Shown: positions 37,674-48,292, counted from the first letter of the stretch. The stretch: DNA of 51,519 bases from Pseudofulvimonas gallinarii (GCF_004343305.1 NZ_SMAF01000022.1:1-51519), one strand, 5' to 3'. A program made the numbers and translations. Notes: generated by a model from the letters alone, not told the origin.

Positions 37674-38981
37674 TCAGCGGCGCGCCAGCAGCTCGCGGTG
37701 CTCGCGGGCGATGGCGCGCCAGCCGATGTCGCGGCGCAGCTGTTTGCCGGGGAAGTGGATGCGGTCGGCGATGGCCAGCGCGTGGTCGCGGGCGGCGAGC
37801 ACGGTGTCGCCGAGGGCGCAGACAGTGAGCACGCGGCCTCCGGCGGTGACGGCATTGCCCAGGCCGTCCGGGCGCGTGCCGGCGTGGAAGACCTTGCCCT
37901 GGCGCAGGTTGTCGGTGACATCGAGGCCGCCGATGACATCGCCGGTGTCGACGGTGCCGGGATAGCCGCCGGCCGCCAGCACGACGCCGACGGCCTTGCG
38001 CGGATCCCAGTCCGCCTGCACGCCGGCGAGGCGATGGTCGAGCGCGGCGTTGAGCAGTTCGACCAGATCGCTGCGCAGTCGCATCATGATCGGTTGCGTT
38101 TCCGGATCGCCGAAGCGCACGTTGAATTCCAGCACCTTCGGCGTGCCGTCGCGCATCACCATGACGCCGGCATAGAGGAAGCCGGTGAAACGGCGGCCTT
38201 CGGCGGCGAGCCCGGCCAGCGTCGGCCGGATGACCTCGTTCTCGATGCGTTCGGCGATCTCCGGCGTGACCACCGGCGCCGGCGAGTAGGCGCCCATGCC
38301 GCCGGTGTTCGGCCCGGTATCGGCCTCGCACAGCCGCTTGTGGTCCTGCGAGCTGGCCATGGCGACGAACGCCTCACCGTCGGCGACGACGATGTAGCTG
38401 GCTTCCTCGCCATCGAGGAATTCCTCGACGACAACGCGCGCGCCGGCCTCGCCGAGCACGCCTTCGAAACAGTCGTGCAGCGCGTCTTCGGCCTGCAGCA
38501 GCGTGGTGGCGACGGTGACGCCCTTGCCGGCCGCCAGTCCGTCCGCCTTCACGACGATGGGCACGCCGCGCTCGCGCACATAGGCCAGCGCCGGTTCCAG
38601 CGCATCGAAGATCGCGTAGTCGGCAGTGGGAATCCTGTGGCGGGCCAGGAAGTCCTTGCTGAAGGCCTTCGAGGCTTCCAGCTCGGCTGCGGCGGCGTCG
38701 GGACCGAAACAGCGCAGTCCGGCGGCGCGGAAACGATCGACGATGCCGGCGGCCAGCGGTGCTTCCGGCCCGACCACCGTCAGGTCGACGCCTTCTTCCC
38801 GCGCCAGCGCCAGCAGGCCGTCGAGATCGGTCGCCGCCACGGCGGCATTGCGCAGTCCGGGTTCGCGCGCGGTGCCGGCATTGCCGGGCGCGACGATGAC
38901 GTCGTCCACCTGGGGCGACTGCGCCAGTTTCCAGGCCAGCGCATGTTCGCGGCCACCGCCGCCTACGACCAACACCTTCAT
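37674..38981 (-). CDS. purD: Phosphoribosylamine-glycine ligase PurD, 435 aa
   Basis: PurD joins glycine to phosphoribosylamine in purine synthesis. ATP-grasp features are plain: [19 protein letters not shown] at the start, [21 protein letters not shown], the signature [38 protein letters not shown], and [11 protein letters not shown]. Length is normal. The usual partner purH is not adjacent. It is the first gene of the minus-strand purD, sat-cysC, prmC run, with 140 bases to sat-cysC. Confidence 0.98.
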   Translation of the reverse strand: MKVLVVGGGGREHALAWKLAQSPQVDDVIVAPGNAGTAREPGLRNAAVAATDLDGLLALAREEGVDLTVVGPEAPLAAGIVDRFRAAGLRCFGPDAAAAELEASKAFSKDFLARHRIPTADYAIFDALEPALAYVRERGVPIVVKADGLAAGKGVTVATTLLQAEDALHDCFEGVLGEAGARVVVEEFLDGEEASYIVVADGEAFVAMASSQDHKRLCEADTGPNTGGMGAYSPAPVVTPEIAERIENEVIRPTLAGLAAEGRRFTGFLYAGVMVMRDGTPKVLEFNVRFGDPETQPIMMRLRSDLVELLNAALDHRLAGVQADWDPRKAVGVVLAAGGYPGTVDTGDVIGGLDVTDNLRQGKVFHAGTRPDGLGNAVTAGGRVLTVCALGDTVLAARDHALAIADRIHFPGKQLRRDIGWRAIAREHRELLARR

Positions 38982-39637
38982 CGGCTTCGTCCTCGCGCCC
39001 GATGGCGCATGCGGAAAACAGGGGCCTGCAGCGTGCGGCGCGACGCGCCGGTATTTTCGGCGCAGCGCCGGCCGGCGGCCACAACTTCGCCATTGTACGC
39101 CGCGAGGTCGCCGCTGCCGCCCTTCGACGATGCGGGCGCGTGGCCAGCGGCTCGCCCTGCGAACGCGGGCCCCGTTCCGGCGCGGGCGCGAGCCGCAGCC
39201 GGCGGACGTCGGCTGCGGGTCATGGATTCGCCGAGCTCACCTGTGACCGCCAGGGGCGGGGTCGACAGCCGACCGCTGGCGTATCCGCCTTCGAGATGGT
39301 GGACATCCTCGTCTGAGCTCCCACCGGGCCATTGCAGGCGCGACCGTGCCGCCCGGTCCGGTCGCCATCGCCGGCGCAGACGGGTGCGACCAGTGCAGGA
39401 CATCGGGGCGGGCCGAGCGGGCCGGAACGCAAGCCGATGCAACGCCGATGTCCGTCCGTCGTGGCGCGATGGCCTCGGAAACGTGACCGGTCGCAACGCA
39501 TCGCATCGAACGCAACAGCCAGGTCAGGGCGGGAACGTACGCCTGCGGCGTAGAGGCGTCGGGCTCGAAGTGACCCGCATGGTATAGTCCAGCGCCCAAC
39601 GCCGACCGCCGTCGGCTACAAGCAAACGACTGATTCC
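38982..39637. other. Divergent intergenic region purD/maeB, 656 bp
   Basis: No frame here has family resemblance, an export signal or a good ribosome site; the open frames are continuations of antisense frames from neighbours. It must hold the purD promoter on the minus strand and the maeB promoter on the plus strand. No riboswitch fold was recognised, and no PurR-type operator was found by eye. Confidence 0.5.
39583..39588 (+). promoter_or_regulatory. Candidate -10 element for maeB
   Basis: TATAGT lies 49 bases before ATG 39638 at the end of the purD-maeB gap. The -35 at 17-base spacing (CGGGCT) is poor, so the promoter may need an activator. Confidence 0.4.
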
Positions 39638-41935
39638 ATGGACAAAGCCGAGCAGCTCAAGCAGGCCGCACTGGACTATCACCGGGCCGATCCGCCGGGC
39701 AAGATCCGGGTCGCGCCGACCAAGGCACTGGTCAGCCAGCGCGATCTTTCGCTGGCCTATTCGCCGGGAGTCGCCGCCGCCTGCGAGGCGATCGTCGAGG
39801 ACAGCAACGCCGCCTCGCAGATGACCGCCCGCGGCAACCTGGTCGCGGTGATCACCAACGGCACGGCGGTGCTTGGCCTCGGCGACATCGGTCCCCTGGC
39901 CGCCAAGCCGGTCATGGAAGGCAAGGGCGTGCTGTTCCAGAAGTTCGCCGGCATCGATGTCTTCGACATCGAGCTCGCCGAGCGCGATCCCGACAGGCTG
40001 GTCGATATCGTCGCCGCGCTGGAGCCGACCTTCGGCGGCATCAATCTCGAGGACATCAAGGCGCCGGAGTGCTTCATCGTCGAGCGCAAGCTGCGCGAAC
40101 GCATGAAGATCCCGGTGTTCCACGACGACCAGCATGGCACCGCGATCATCGTCGGTGCCGCGGTCATGAACGCGCTGGAGGTGGTCGGCAAGGACATCGG
40201 CGCCGTGAAGCTGGCGACCGCCGGCGCCGGCGCGGCCGGCATCGCCTGCCTCGACATGCTGGTCGCGCTGGGCCTGAAGCCGGAAAACATCCTCGCCTTC
40301 GACCGCGGTGGCGTGCTGCACCATGAGCGGACCGACCTCGACCCCGACAAGCAGCGCTACGCACGCACCACCGATGCCCGCACGCTGGCCGAGATCGTCG
40401 CCGGCGCCGACGTGTTCCTGGGCCTTTCCGCCGGCGGCATCCTGACGCCGGACATGGTCGCGACCATGGCCGACAAACCGGTGATCCTCGCGCTGGCCAA
40501 TCCGACGCCGGAGATCCTGCCGGAGCTGGCCCGGCAGGTCCGTCCCGACTGCATCATCGCCACCGGCCGCAGCGACTACCCGAACCAGGTCAACAACGCG
40601 CTCTGCTTCCCGTACATTTTCCGTGGCGCGCTGGATGTCGGCGCGACGACCATCAACGAGGCGATGAAGCTGGCCTGCGTGAAGGCCATCGCCGCACTGG
40701 CGCGACTGGAATCCTCGGACATCGCCGCCAGCGCCTACGGCGGCGAACCCTGCAGCTTCGGACCCGATTACCTGATCCCGCAGCCATTCGATCCGCGCCT
40801 TCTGGTCGAACTGGCGCCGGCGGTGGCGCAGGCCGCCATGGATTCGGGCATTGCCAGCCGTCCGATCGACGACATGGACGCCTACCGCGACAAGCTGTGG
40901 CAGTTCGTGTTCCGCACCGGGCTGATGATGAAGCCGGTGTTCACCGCCGCGAAGCGCGACCGCAAGCGCGTGATGTATGCCGAGGGCGAGGAAGAGGTCA
41001 CCCTGCGCGCACTGCGCACCATTGTCGACGAGGGCCTGGCCTGGCCGATCCTGGTCGGTCGTCCGGCGGTCATCGAACGGCGCATCGAACGTCTCGGCCT
41101 GCGCCTGCGCGCAGGTCGCGACTTCGAGATGGTCAACATCGACGATGATCCGCGCTTCAACGAGTACTGGCAGCTCTACCATTCGATCATGCAGCGCAAG
41201 GGCGTGACGCCGGCGGTGGCCAAGGCCATCGTGCGCACCCGCGCCAGTGCGGTCGCCGCGCTCGCCCTGCGCAAGGGCGATGCCGATGCCATGATCTGCG
41301 GCCTGGTCGGCCGCTACCAGAAGCGCGTGCGCTACGTCACCGACATCCTTGGCCTGGACGAGGGCGTGCATGCGCCGGCGGCGGTCACCGCGGTGATCAA
41401 CTCCAAGGGCACGTTCTTCTTCCTCGACACGCATGTGCAGGTCGACCCCGATGCGCAGCTGATCGCCGAAAGCACGCTGCTGGCGGCCGAGCGCATCCGC
41501 TGGTTCGGCATCGAGCCGAAGGTGGCGCTGCTGTCGCATTCCAACTTCGGCAGCCACGCCGACGCCAGCGCCTCGAAGATGCGCCAGGCGGCGGCGCTGT
41601 TGCGCGATCGGGCGCCGGACCTCCAGGTCGAAGGCGAGATGCACGGCGATGCGGCGGTGGACGAGGCGATCCGCGAGCGACTGTTCCCCAACTCGGTGTT
41701 GAAGGGTTCGGCCAACCTGTTCGTGATGCCGAACCTGGATGCCGCGAACATCGCGCTCAACCTGGTGCGCAGCCTCACGGACGGCGTGGTTATCGGGCCG
41801 ATGCTGCTCGGCGTGCGCGGGGCCGCCCATGTACTGACGCCGTCGGCCACCGTGCGCCGCATCGTCAACATGACCGCGCTGGCCGCGGTCGATGCGCAGC
41901 AGCGCGTCAGCCAGCAACGCGCGCTGGATCTTTGA
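39638..41935 (+). CDS. maeB: NADP-dependent malic enzyme MaeB with phosphotransacetylase-like domain, 765 aa
   Basis: MaeB decarboxylates malate to pyruvate and makes NADPH. Residues 1-430 are the malic enzyme: [49 protein letters not shown], the NADP fold [13 protein letters not shown], and [20 protein letters not shown]. Residues 440-765 are a phosphotransacetylase-like regulatory domain ([16 protein letters not shown], then [15 protein letters not shown]), which in E. coli MaeB lets acetyl-CoA inhibit the enzyme. Length matches E. coli (759). No neighbour is functionally linked. Confidence 0.97.
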   Translation: MDKAEQLKQAALDYHRADPPGKIRVAPTKALVSQRDLSLAYSPGVAAACEAIVEDSNAASQMTARGNLVAVITNGTAVLGLGDIGPLAAKPVMEGKGVLFQKFAGIDVFDIELAERDPDRLVDIVAALEPTFGGINLEDIKAPECFIVERKLRERMKIPVFHDDQHGTAIIVGAAVMNALEVVGKDIGAVKLATAGAGAAGIACLDMLVALGLKPENILAFDRGGVLHHERTDLDPDKQRYARTTDARTLAEIVAGADVFLGLSAGGILTPDMVATMADKPVILALANPTPEILPELARQVRPDCIIATGRSDYPNQVNNALCFPYIFRGALDVGATTINEAMKLACVKAIAALARLESSDIAASAYGGEPCSFGPDYLIPQPFDPRLLVELAPAVAQAAMDSGIASRPIDDMDAYRDKLWQFVFRTGLMMKPVFTAAKRDRKRVMYAEGEEEVTLRALRTIVDEGLAWPILVGRPAVIERRIERLGLRLRAGRDFEMVNIDDDPRFNEYWQLYHSIMQRKGVTPAVAKAIVRTRASAVAALALRKGDADAMICGLVGRYQKRVRYVTDILGLDEGVHAPAAVTAVINSKGTFFFLDTHVQVDPDAQLIAESTLLAAERIRWFGIEPKVALLSHSNFGSHADASASKMRQAAALLRDRAPDLQVEGEMHGDAAVDEAIRERLFPNSVLKGSANLFVMPNLDAANIALNLVRSLTDGVVIGPMLLGVRGAAHVLTPSATVRRIVNMTALAAVDAQQRVSQQRALDL

Positions 41936-42521
41936 GTGGTGGGCGACAGGCTGCACGGGGCGGCGCCCTGAGCGGCCGCCCGCCAGCGGGCTGGGGCCAG
42001 GCCGGCCGATTCCCGGCCCCCGGTTCCTGTAAACCTGCGGGCGTCTGACGTATAGTCGCCACGGCATAGTCGCCAGCCTGCCGAGGGGAGTTGGGGGAGA
42101 GGCGGTCAGGTGGAACGGTCTGCGCCTCGCGCGCAACGGACCCGCATGACGCCAGACATGGGAGTGTCTGGCGGCGGTTCGCATCCAGGTCGTCCACTCG
42201 CAAGACCGACGTGCAACGTTGATACCGGGCCAGCCTTCAGCGGCAGTGCCCCGGGCTCCTGGCAGCCATTGCATGGATGCTGGCGTTCACGGCCTTGTGC
42301 CTGAAAGGCACAGGCCACTTCCCGCGAATGGGAATGCGCAAGTCATCAGTTCCGCCACCGCGGACGGCCGCTCAGGCCGTTGTCGCCCCGCTGCACGGAT
42401 CCGCGCCGTGCCAAACCCCTGGACAGACGCCGCTTCCGGCCCCCGGATGCTGTGTGCTCCTGCTGCGCCGAGCGGCAACGTCGATCATCAATGTGACCGG
42501 GTTACAAGGAGGTTTCCTGCC
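41936..42521. other. Intergenic region upstream of the giant secreted protein, 586 bp
   Basis: The region holds a GC-rich hairpin soon after maeB (GGGCGGC 41958-41964 with GCCGCCC 41975-41981) and two copies of ATAGTCGCCA (42052-42061 and 42066-42075), 14 bases apart. The first overlaps TATAGT at 42051-42056, a possible -10. If that is the start, the leader of the giant gene is about 460 bases long, which leaves room for post-transcriptional control. Plus-strand frames open here but lack ribosome sites. Confidence 0.45.
42506..42513 (+). promoter_or_regulatory. Ribosome binding site deciding the start of the giant protein
   Basis: AAGGAGGT, a full match to the anti-Shine-Dalgarno, lies eight bases before ATG 42522. 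The frame is open 101 codons further upstream, but only this start has a ribosome site and is followed by a signal peptide. Confidence 0.85.
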
Positions 42522-45500
42522 ATGAAAGTGATGTCCGAAGTCCGGGCCGGCCACGGCCTGTCATTCCTCTGGCCATGGTTCCTGATCGTGCTGGGGCTGT
42601 GCCTGGCTTTGTCCGGTGGGCGCAGCGCGAACGCGCAGTCGGTGGTCGACGAATTCCGCGTCGACAGCAATGGGCCGGTGAACGTGGTTCTCGCGCAGCC
42701 GGATGGCCAGTTGCTGGTCGGCGGCCAGTTCACGACATGGAACGGGCAGGTCCTGGGCAGCCTGGGGCGCCTGATTCCGGATGGCAGCCGCGACGCCACA
42801 TTCGCCCCTGGCATTGTCGGGGAGGTGTACAGCGTCGCCCTGCAGCCGGATGGCAAGGTGCTGGCGGCGGGCGCCTTTACCCAGGTTGCGGGTGTGGCGC
42901 AGGCGGGACTGGTCCGGCTCGATGCCGATGGCAGCCTGGATGCCACCTTCATGCCGGTCGTCAACGGACCCGTCCATGTGGTGGTGATCCAGACTGATGG
43001 CGGTGTGCTGGTCGGTGGCGATTTCTCGCAGGTGAACGGCGTGGCGCGAGCGAACCTGGCGCGTCTCCATCCGGACGGCACGCTGGATCCCGCGTTCATG
43101 CCCGATGCCAACGGACGCGTGCTGGCGATGCTGGTACTTGCCGATGGTCGCATCGTTGTCGGCGGCGAGTTCACCCAGATCGGCGGTGAACCGCGAAGCC
43201 GCGTGGCGCGCCTGCATCCCAATGGCAGTGCCGACGCCACCTTTGCCGCCGATGCCGACCAGCCTGTGTTGGCCATGGCACTGCAAATCGATGGCGGGCT
43301 TGTCCTTGCGGGCGAATTCACCGAGCTGGGCGGTGTGCCCCGTGCCCGGCTGGCACGGCTGCACAGCGATGGCAGTGTCGATGCCGCTTTCTCGACGGGT
43401 GCTGATCAGGCAGTCCGAACGGTGAGTGAGCTGGCCGATGGCAAGCTGGTCGTGGGCGGCGATTTCACCCAGGTGGCGGGGCAGGTGCGCAATCGCATGG
43501 CGCGTCTGAACCACGATGGCAGCCTCGACGCCAGTTTCAGTCCGTCGTTCAACGCTGCGGTGCGGGCAACGACAGTTCAAGCCGATGGCAAGGTCGTCGT
43601 GGGCGGCCTGTTCACGCAGTCAGGCGGGCAGTCCAGACCGCACCTGTTGCGCCTGGCGGCTTCAGGCGGCGTTGAGCAGACATTCCAGGTCGGCACGGAC
43701 AGACGGGTCAGCAGCCTCGCCGTCCTGCCCGGTGGCCGAGTGCTGATGGGTGGCGAGTTCTCTGTGGTGGCCGGCCAAGCGCAAACGGGCATTGCGCGAC
43801 TGAATCCGGAGGGCGGGCTCGACACAACGTTCAGTACTTCGGTCAGCGGCAGGGTCAATGCGCTGGCGGTGCAGCCCAACGGTAAGGTTCTGATCGGCGG
43901 CTCCTTCATGTCAGTGGGCGGTATCCCGCGCCTCAACCTCGCGCGATTGAATGCGGATGGCAGTGTGGATCCGAGTTTTGTCGCCGACGCCTACGGCGGC
44001 GAGGTGTTTGACGTGGCCTTGCAGCCAAACGGCAAAGTAATCGTGGTCGGCCTGTTCACCACCATCAACGGCCAACATCAGCGCGGTATAGCGCGACTGA
44101 ATCCGGATGGGAGTCTGGAACCGGGTTTCTGGAACTGGAACATCGAGGGCAGCATCCACGCCGTGGCTGTGCTAGAGGATGGCGCGATTCTGATCGGTGG
44201 CAGCTTTTACAAAATCCATTACACGTTTATTAATGGTCTTGCGCGAATCAAGCCTGATGGTAGTTTTGACTTCGAATACGATCCGAAACTGAACAGCGGA
44301 GCCTATGCTTTCGCCAGGCAACCGGATGGCAAAGTTCTGGTCGGCGGCCTGTTCTCCAGCGCCTTTGGCCAGTCCCGACAGGCATTGTTGCGTTTGAACG
44401 CGAACGGCAGTCTGGACACCTCGTTCACCAGTCCATTGAGCAGCGGACAGGTCGAGGCCATCGCCCTTCAAATGGACGGGAAGGTGCTGGTCGGCGGCTC
44501 TTTCGCTGGAGTGGGTGGGCAGGCCCGAACCAATCTCGTCCGACTCCACCCGGATGGCAGCCTGGACAGTTCGTTTGCGGCCGATACAAACGGAATGGTG
44601 CGGGACATCGCCCTGCAGACCGATGGAAAGGTGGTGCTGGGTGGTGAATTCACCACGGTGCAGGGCGTGCCGCGTTCGCGGATCGCTCGCCTGAGCATCC
44701 CGGATGCAGCCGTTCAGCGTATTGATGAGACGTTCGACCGCTGGCAGCTGCGCTGGATGCGGGCCGGCGCCGGCCCTGAGCTGGAAAAGGTGTGGTTTGA
44801 GCGCTCCGACAATGGTGCCCAGTACAGCTTCCTGGCGGACGCCGTTCGCATCGACGGCGGCTGGTCGGCACCGTTGCCGGCACGGTTGCCCAAGGAGCAG
44901 AGCCTATGGCTGCGCGCGCGCGGCAGCGTCGCCGGTTCAATGCATCAGTCCGTGCGGATGTACCACCACCCACTGCTGCACAAGGTGACCGTCCGCTCCC
45001 AAGGCGGAGGCACTGCGGGACCCGCGCAGCAGACCGTCAACGACGGCGCGCCGGTGACGTTCACCGCGATTCCGGATGCCTGGCACAACGTATCGGTCAC
45101 CGGTGATACCTGTTCGCCGGTGGCCAATGGCGACGGCAGCTGGAGCGTGTCCGCCGTCACCGATGACTGCGTGATCAGCGTCCAATTCAGTCCGTTTCAG
45201 TACACCGTGAGCGTCAGCACGGAGGGCAACGGCACCGCATTGCCGGTGTCGCAACAGGTCGATCACGGCAACCAGGCCGTGTTCTCGCTGCCGCCGGCGA
45301 CGGGCCACTACGTCGCATCGGCGACCGGTGACACCTGCACCGTGAGTGCGATCGGCAACAATCAATGGCAGACCTCGGACATCACCGAAGACTGCGCCAT
45401 CGCCGTGACGTTCCTGCGGCGGCAGTACACCGTCACTGCCCAGTTCACCGGCAATGGTTCCGTGTCGCCGCTGGTCCAGACCATTGCCCATGGTGACCCT

Positions 45501-47735
45501 GCCGTCTTCACCCTGCTGCCGGACCCCAACCATCGGGTGTTATCGGCTGTCGGCGACACCTGCGCGTTGGTCGACAACGGAGACGGCACATGGGTCACTG
45601 GCGGCATCGCCGCCGACTGCGCGATCTCCATCAGCTTCGATATCAACCGGTACACACTGAGTGCGACGGTTACGGGTCCGGGAACGGTTTCGCCGACCGT
45701 GCAAACGGTTCCTCACGGCGGGTCGGCGTCGCTGTCCACGATGACCACTCCCGGACACCAGCTCGTCGCCTTCTCTGGCGACACCTGCACCCCGGTATCA
45801 ACCGGCACCTCCACCTGGGCCGTGTCGAACGTGATCGACGACTGTGGCCTCGTGGCCGTATTCGACGTCGCGCGTTACACGGTCACCGGTCTGGCCATCG
45901 GTCAGGGTGTGGTCGATCCCGGCTCGCAGACGGTGCTTCATGGCGGTGAGGCAACCCTGACGGTTGCGGCAGCACAGGGCCATCACCTGGTCTCGGTCAT
46001 CGGCGACACCTGCACACCGGTCGATCAGGGCGGCGGCAGCTGGAAGGCTGCGACTATCACCGCCGCCTGCACCATCACCGCGACCTTCGCCGCCGACCCG
46101 ATCACCGTGACCGCCGTCTCAACCGGCCCCGGCAGCGTTTCGCCAGGCACGCAAGTGGTGGACTTTGGCAGCACGGCGCTGATCACCGTGCTGCCGGACA
46201 GCGGCTATCAGGCAGCCGCGGTGAAGGGCGATACCTGCAGCCTGTCCGACCAGGGCGACGGGCTATGGAGGACCTCGGTACTGACCGGAGACTGTGCAAT
46301 CACCGTCACCTTCGCCCTCAGCACCTATCCGGTCACGGTGGACATCATTGGCGAGGGCGCGGTGACGCCCACATCGCAGGCGGTGCCGCATGGCGGAACC
46401 GCCACGCTCGCGGTGACGCCGGCCGCCGGGCACTATCTGGCAACGCTGAGCGGTGACACCTGCAGCGTTCAGGCCAGCGGCAGTGGCAGCTGGGGCACCG
46501 GCGCGCTGACCGCGGCCTGCCATCTCACGGCGACCTTCCATGCCGCGCGGACCGATGGCTGCTTCGTGCGCGCCACCGCCACCGGCGCCGCGGACGGCAC
46601 GTCCTGGCATGACGCCTATGTGTCGCTGCAGCCCGCCCTGGCGGATCCTGGCTGCCACCGCATCCACATTGCCGCCGGCCACTTCCGTCCAGTGGACCCG
46701 GTGGACGCGGACGCTGTCACACCGGGCGAGCGGGCCGCGACGTTCCTTGTCGACCGCAGTACCCAGCTGCTCGGCGGCTATCCGCCCGCCGGCGGCACGG
46801 CTGCCGAGCGTGACCCGGGCCGCTTCCCGACCGTTCTTTCCGGCGACCTGGACAGCAACGACCTCGGCGAGTCAGGCATCACGGGGCATTTCACCGACAT
46901 TCGTGGCGACAACAGTTTCCATGTCGTCACCATCGATGCGCCCGGCGGCGTGGTGGCGCTGGATGGTCTGGTGATCAGCGGTGGTCTGGCCGATGAACGC
47001 AGTGGCGGGCGCGACTTCGGGGCCGGCATCCATCAGCACGCGGGAAGCAGCGCGCTGTCGCGTGCGCGGCTGCTTGGGCATCAGGCCTATCGCGGCGGCG
47101 CCGTCTTTGTGGCAGCGGGTGACCTCACGCTGATCGAGTCCGAGGTGGCCGGCAATTACGCGGCCGAATACGGTGGCGCCGCGTTCGCGGGTGCCGGCGA
47201 CGGTCAGCCCGCGGCGCTGGCGCTGGAACAGGTCACGGTCTCTGCCAACGCCGCCGGCGTGCAGGGCGGCGGCGTGTTCACCGGCGCCGGCAGTCTGCTG
47301 AGCCTGGACTACGTCACCGTGACCGGCAACGAGGCACCTGCAGGTGCCGGGCTCCATCATGCCGGCGAGCAGGCGATGCTGACCGCCAGCGTGTTGGCCC
47401 TCAACACGGGCGGCGACTGCGAGTGGGTGTCGGGCGACCTGCTGGTGGAATTCAGCCTGGTCGGTGACGGCGGTTGTGACGTGCTGCCCGGGGCGAATGG
47501 CAACCTGGTCGGCGAACCGGACCTGCAGAGCCTGGGCGGCTACGGCGGTCCGACCCGCACGCATCTGCCGCGTGCGGACAGCCCGCTGATCGACGCCGTG
47601 CCCTGTAGTCCGGCGACCGGTTTCACCGACCAGCGCGGCGTGATTCGACCCCAGGGCGATGCCTGCGACATGGGCGCCGTGGAGCGGGAGGCCGTGCCTG
47701 GCGACCGCATCTTCGCCCATGGATTCCAATCGTGA
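42522..47735 (+). CDS. Giant secreted protein: delta-60 propeller repeats, 75-aa C-W-C repeats, beta-helix, GDRIFAHGF tail, 1737 aa
   Basis: The signal peptide ends near residue 40 (SANAQ). Residues 42-738 hold 14 delta-60 repeats of about 48 residues (pattern ALQPDGKVLVGGxF...RLxxDGSLDxxF). A typical delta-60 closing segment follows to about 819. Residues 820-1343 are seven InlB-B-like repeats, six of exactly 75 residues, each with Cys-x9-Trp-x8-Cys after GDT. Residues 1344-1726 resemble a parallel beta-helix ending in a choice-of-anchor-Q stretch (DQRGVIRPQGDACDMGAVE). The last residues GDRIFAHGFQS match the DUF1501 tail. It is probably a cell-surface or released protein; the function is unknown. 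The ribosome site is perfect (AAGGAGGT). Confidence 0.93.
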   Translation: MKVMSEVRAGHGLSFLWPWFLIVLGLCLALSGGRSANAQSVVDEFRVDSNGPVNVVLAQPDGQLLVGGQFTTWNGQVLGSLGRLIPDGSRDATFAPGIVGEVYSVALQPDGKVLAAGAFTQVAGVAQAGLVRLDADGSLDATFMPVVNGPVHVVVIQTDGGVLVGGDFSQVNGVARANLARLHPDGTLDPAFMPDANGRVLAMLVLADGRIVVGGEFTQIGGEPRSRVARLHPNGSADATFAADADQPVLAMALQIDGGLVLAGEFTELGGVPRARLARLHSDGSVDAAFSTGADQAVRTVSELADGKLVVGGDFTQVAGQVRNRMARLNHDGSLDASFSPSFNAAVRATTVQADGKVVVGGLFTQSGGQSRPHLLRLAASGGVEQTFQVGTDRRVSSLAVLPGGRVLMGGEFSVVAGQAQTGIARLNPEGGLDTTFSTSVSGRVNALAVQPNGKVLIGGSFMSVGGIPRLNLARLNADGSVDPSFVADAYGGEVFDVALQPNGKVIVVGLFTTINGQHQRGIARLNPDGSLEPGFWNWNIEGSIHAVAVLEDGAILIGGSFYKIHYTFINGLARIKPDGSFDFEYDPKLNSGAYAFARQPDGKVLVGGLFSSAFGQSRQALLRLNANGSLDTSFTSPLSSGQVEAIALQMDGKVLVGGSFAGVGGQARTNLVRLHPDGSLDSSFAADTNGMVRDIALQTDGKVVLGGEFTTVQGVPRSRIARLSIPDAAVQRIDETFDRWQLRWMRAGAGPELEKVWFERSDNGAQYSFLADAVRIDGGWSAPLPARLPKEQSLWLRARGSVAGSMHQSVRMYHHPLLHKVTVRSQGGGTAGPAQQTVNDGAPVTFTAIPDAWHNVSVTGDTCSPVANGDGSWSVSAVTDDCVISVQFSPFQYTVSVSTEGNGTALPVSQQVDHGNQAVFSLPPATGHYVASATGDTCTVSAIGNNQWQTSDITEDCAIAVTFLRRQYTVTAQFTGNGSVSPLVQTIAHGDPAVFTLLPDPNHRVLSAVGDTCALVDNGDGTWVTGGIAADCAISISFDINRYTLSATVTGPGTVSPTVQTVPHGGSASLSTMTTPGHQLVAFSGDTCTPVSTGTSTWAVSNVIDDCGLVAVFDVARYTVTGLAIGQGVVDPGSQTVLHGGEATLTVAAAQGHHLVSVIGDTCTPVDQGGGSWKAATITAACTITATFAADPITVTAVSTGPGSVSPGTQVVDFGSTALITVLPDSGYQAAAVKGDTCSLSDQGDGLWRTSVLTGDCAITVTFALSTYPVTVDIIGEGAVTPTSQAVPHGGTATLAVTPAAGHYLATLSGDTCSVQASGSGSWGTGALTAACHLTATFHAARTDGCFVRATATGAADGTSWHDAYVSLQPALADPGCHRIHIAAGHFRPVDPVDADAVTPGERAATFLVDRSTQLLGGYPPAGGTAAERDPGRFPTVLSGDLDSNDLGESGITGHFTDIRGDNSFHVVTIDAPGGVVALDGLVISGGLADERSGGRDFGAGIHQHAGSSALSRARLLGHQAYRGGAVFVAAGDLTLIESEVAGNYAAEYGGAAFAGAGDGQPAALALEQVTVSANAAGVQGGGVFTGAGSLLSLDYVTVTGNEAPAGAGLHHAGEQAMLTASVLALNTGGDCEWVSGDLLVEFSLVGDGGCDVLPGANGNLVGEPDLQSLGGYGGPTRTHLPRADSPLIDAVPCSPATGFTDQRGVIRPQGDACDMGAVEREAVPGDRIFAHGFQS
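44979..46550 (+). repeat. Seven-copy 225-bp coding repeat within the giant gene
   Basis: The first copy is 222 bp and the next six are exactly 225 bp each, beginning at 45201, 45426, 45651, 45876, 46101 and 46326. Protein similarity is clear but DNA similarity is only moderate, so these are old repeats kept in register by selection. Confidence 0.9.
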
Positions 47736-47878
47736 CACCGCGTGCCCTCCGGACGAGGCCGGGCCGCATGCCGACGTGCATGCGGCATGGCCATTGCCGG
47801 CAGGGGCGCTGACCGTTAGCCTCACCCGACGCATGCCTTCTCCCCCACATTCTGTTGTTGCCTGCCCGAGAGCCGCTC

Positions 47879-48070
47879 ATGTCCGCCACGTTTCGTTTCA
47901 TCGCTGTCCTGACCACCGTGCTGCTTGCCGGCCTGGCTCTGCTGGTGGTTTTCGACCTGCTGCCGCTGGAGCGGCTGGGCGCCTACGCCGCGCGCATCGT
48001 CATCGCCGGCGTGATCCTGGTGTTGGCCGCCGGCCTGCTGTCGATGCTGTCGCGATCGCGCGGTCCGTGA
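47879..48070 (+). CDS. Small two-helix membrane protein, 63 aa
   Basis: The frame from ATG 47879 encodes two hydrophobic helices (residues 6-25 and 36-55) joined by a short polar turn (LPLERLG), with a basic tail (SRSRGP). Topology and GC-biased codon use look genuine, but no family is recognised and the ribosome site is weak (CGAGAG). An alternative start at 47855 would add eight residues. It lies 143 bases after the giant gene. Confidence 0.5.
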   Translation: MSATFRFIAVLTTVLLAGLALLVVFDLLPLERLGAYAARIVIAGVILVLAAGLLSMLSRSRGP

Positions 48071-48257
48071 TCGTCGCCACACACTGATTGCCGGCTGATT
48101 CACGCCGGCCGCGTGCGCTGCATCGCGGCCGCTTTGACCGTGGCCGGGAGTCTGGCCCACGACCGCGGCTGAGAACGTTGTCGAATACGTGCCGGAGTGC
48201 GCAGCCGGCGGCGATCGGAGGCTTTTCCGGCCCGATTTGTGGCAAGAAACTGAACAG

Positions 48258-48286
48258 GTGACTCGTGCGCCCCATTCAGCTAGAAT
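48258..48286 (+). promoter_or_regulatory. Candidate sigma-70 promoter for a small RNA
   Basis: GTGACT (48258-48263) and TAGAAT (48281-48286) are separated by 17 bases. The -35 matches TTGACA at four positions and the -10 matches TATAAT at four, including the key first and last positions. The predicted start is near 48293. Confidence 0.5.
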
Positions 48287-48292
48287 TAACGC

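Noticed and set aside
39524-42274. Minus-strand open frame of 916 codons opposite maeB
   Set aside because: maeB on the plus strand is complete with all motifs; the antisense frame has none and lacks a ribosome site.
42219-42521. Earlier start for the giant protein (101 extra codons)
   Set aside because: No ribosome site, and the signal peptide would be internal; AAGGAGGT before 42522 decides.
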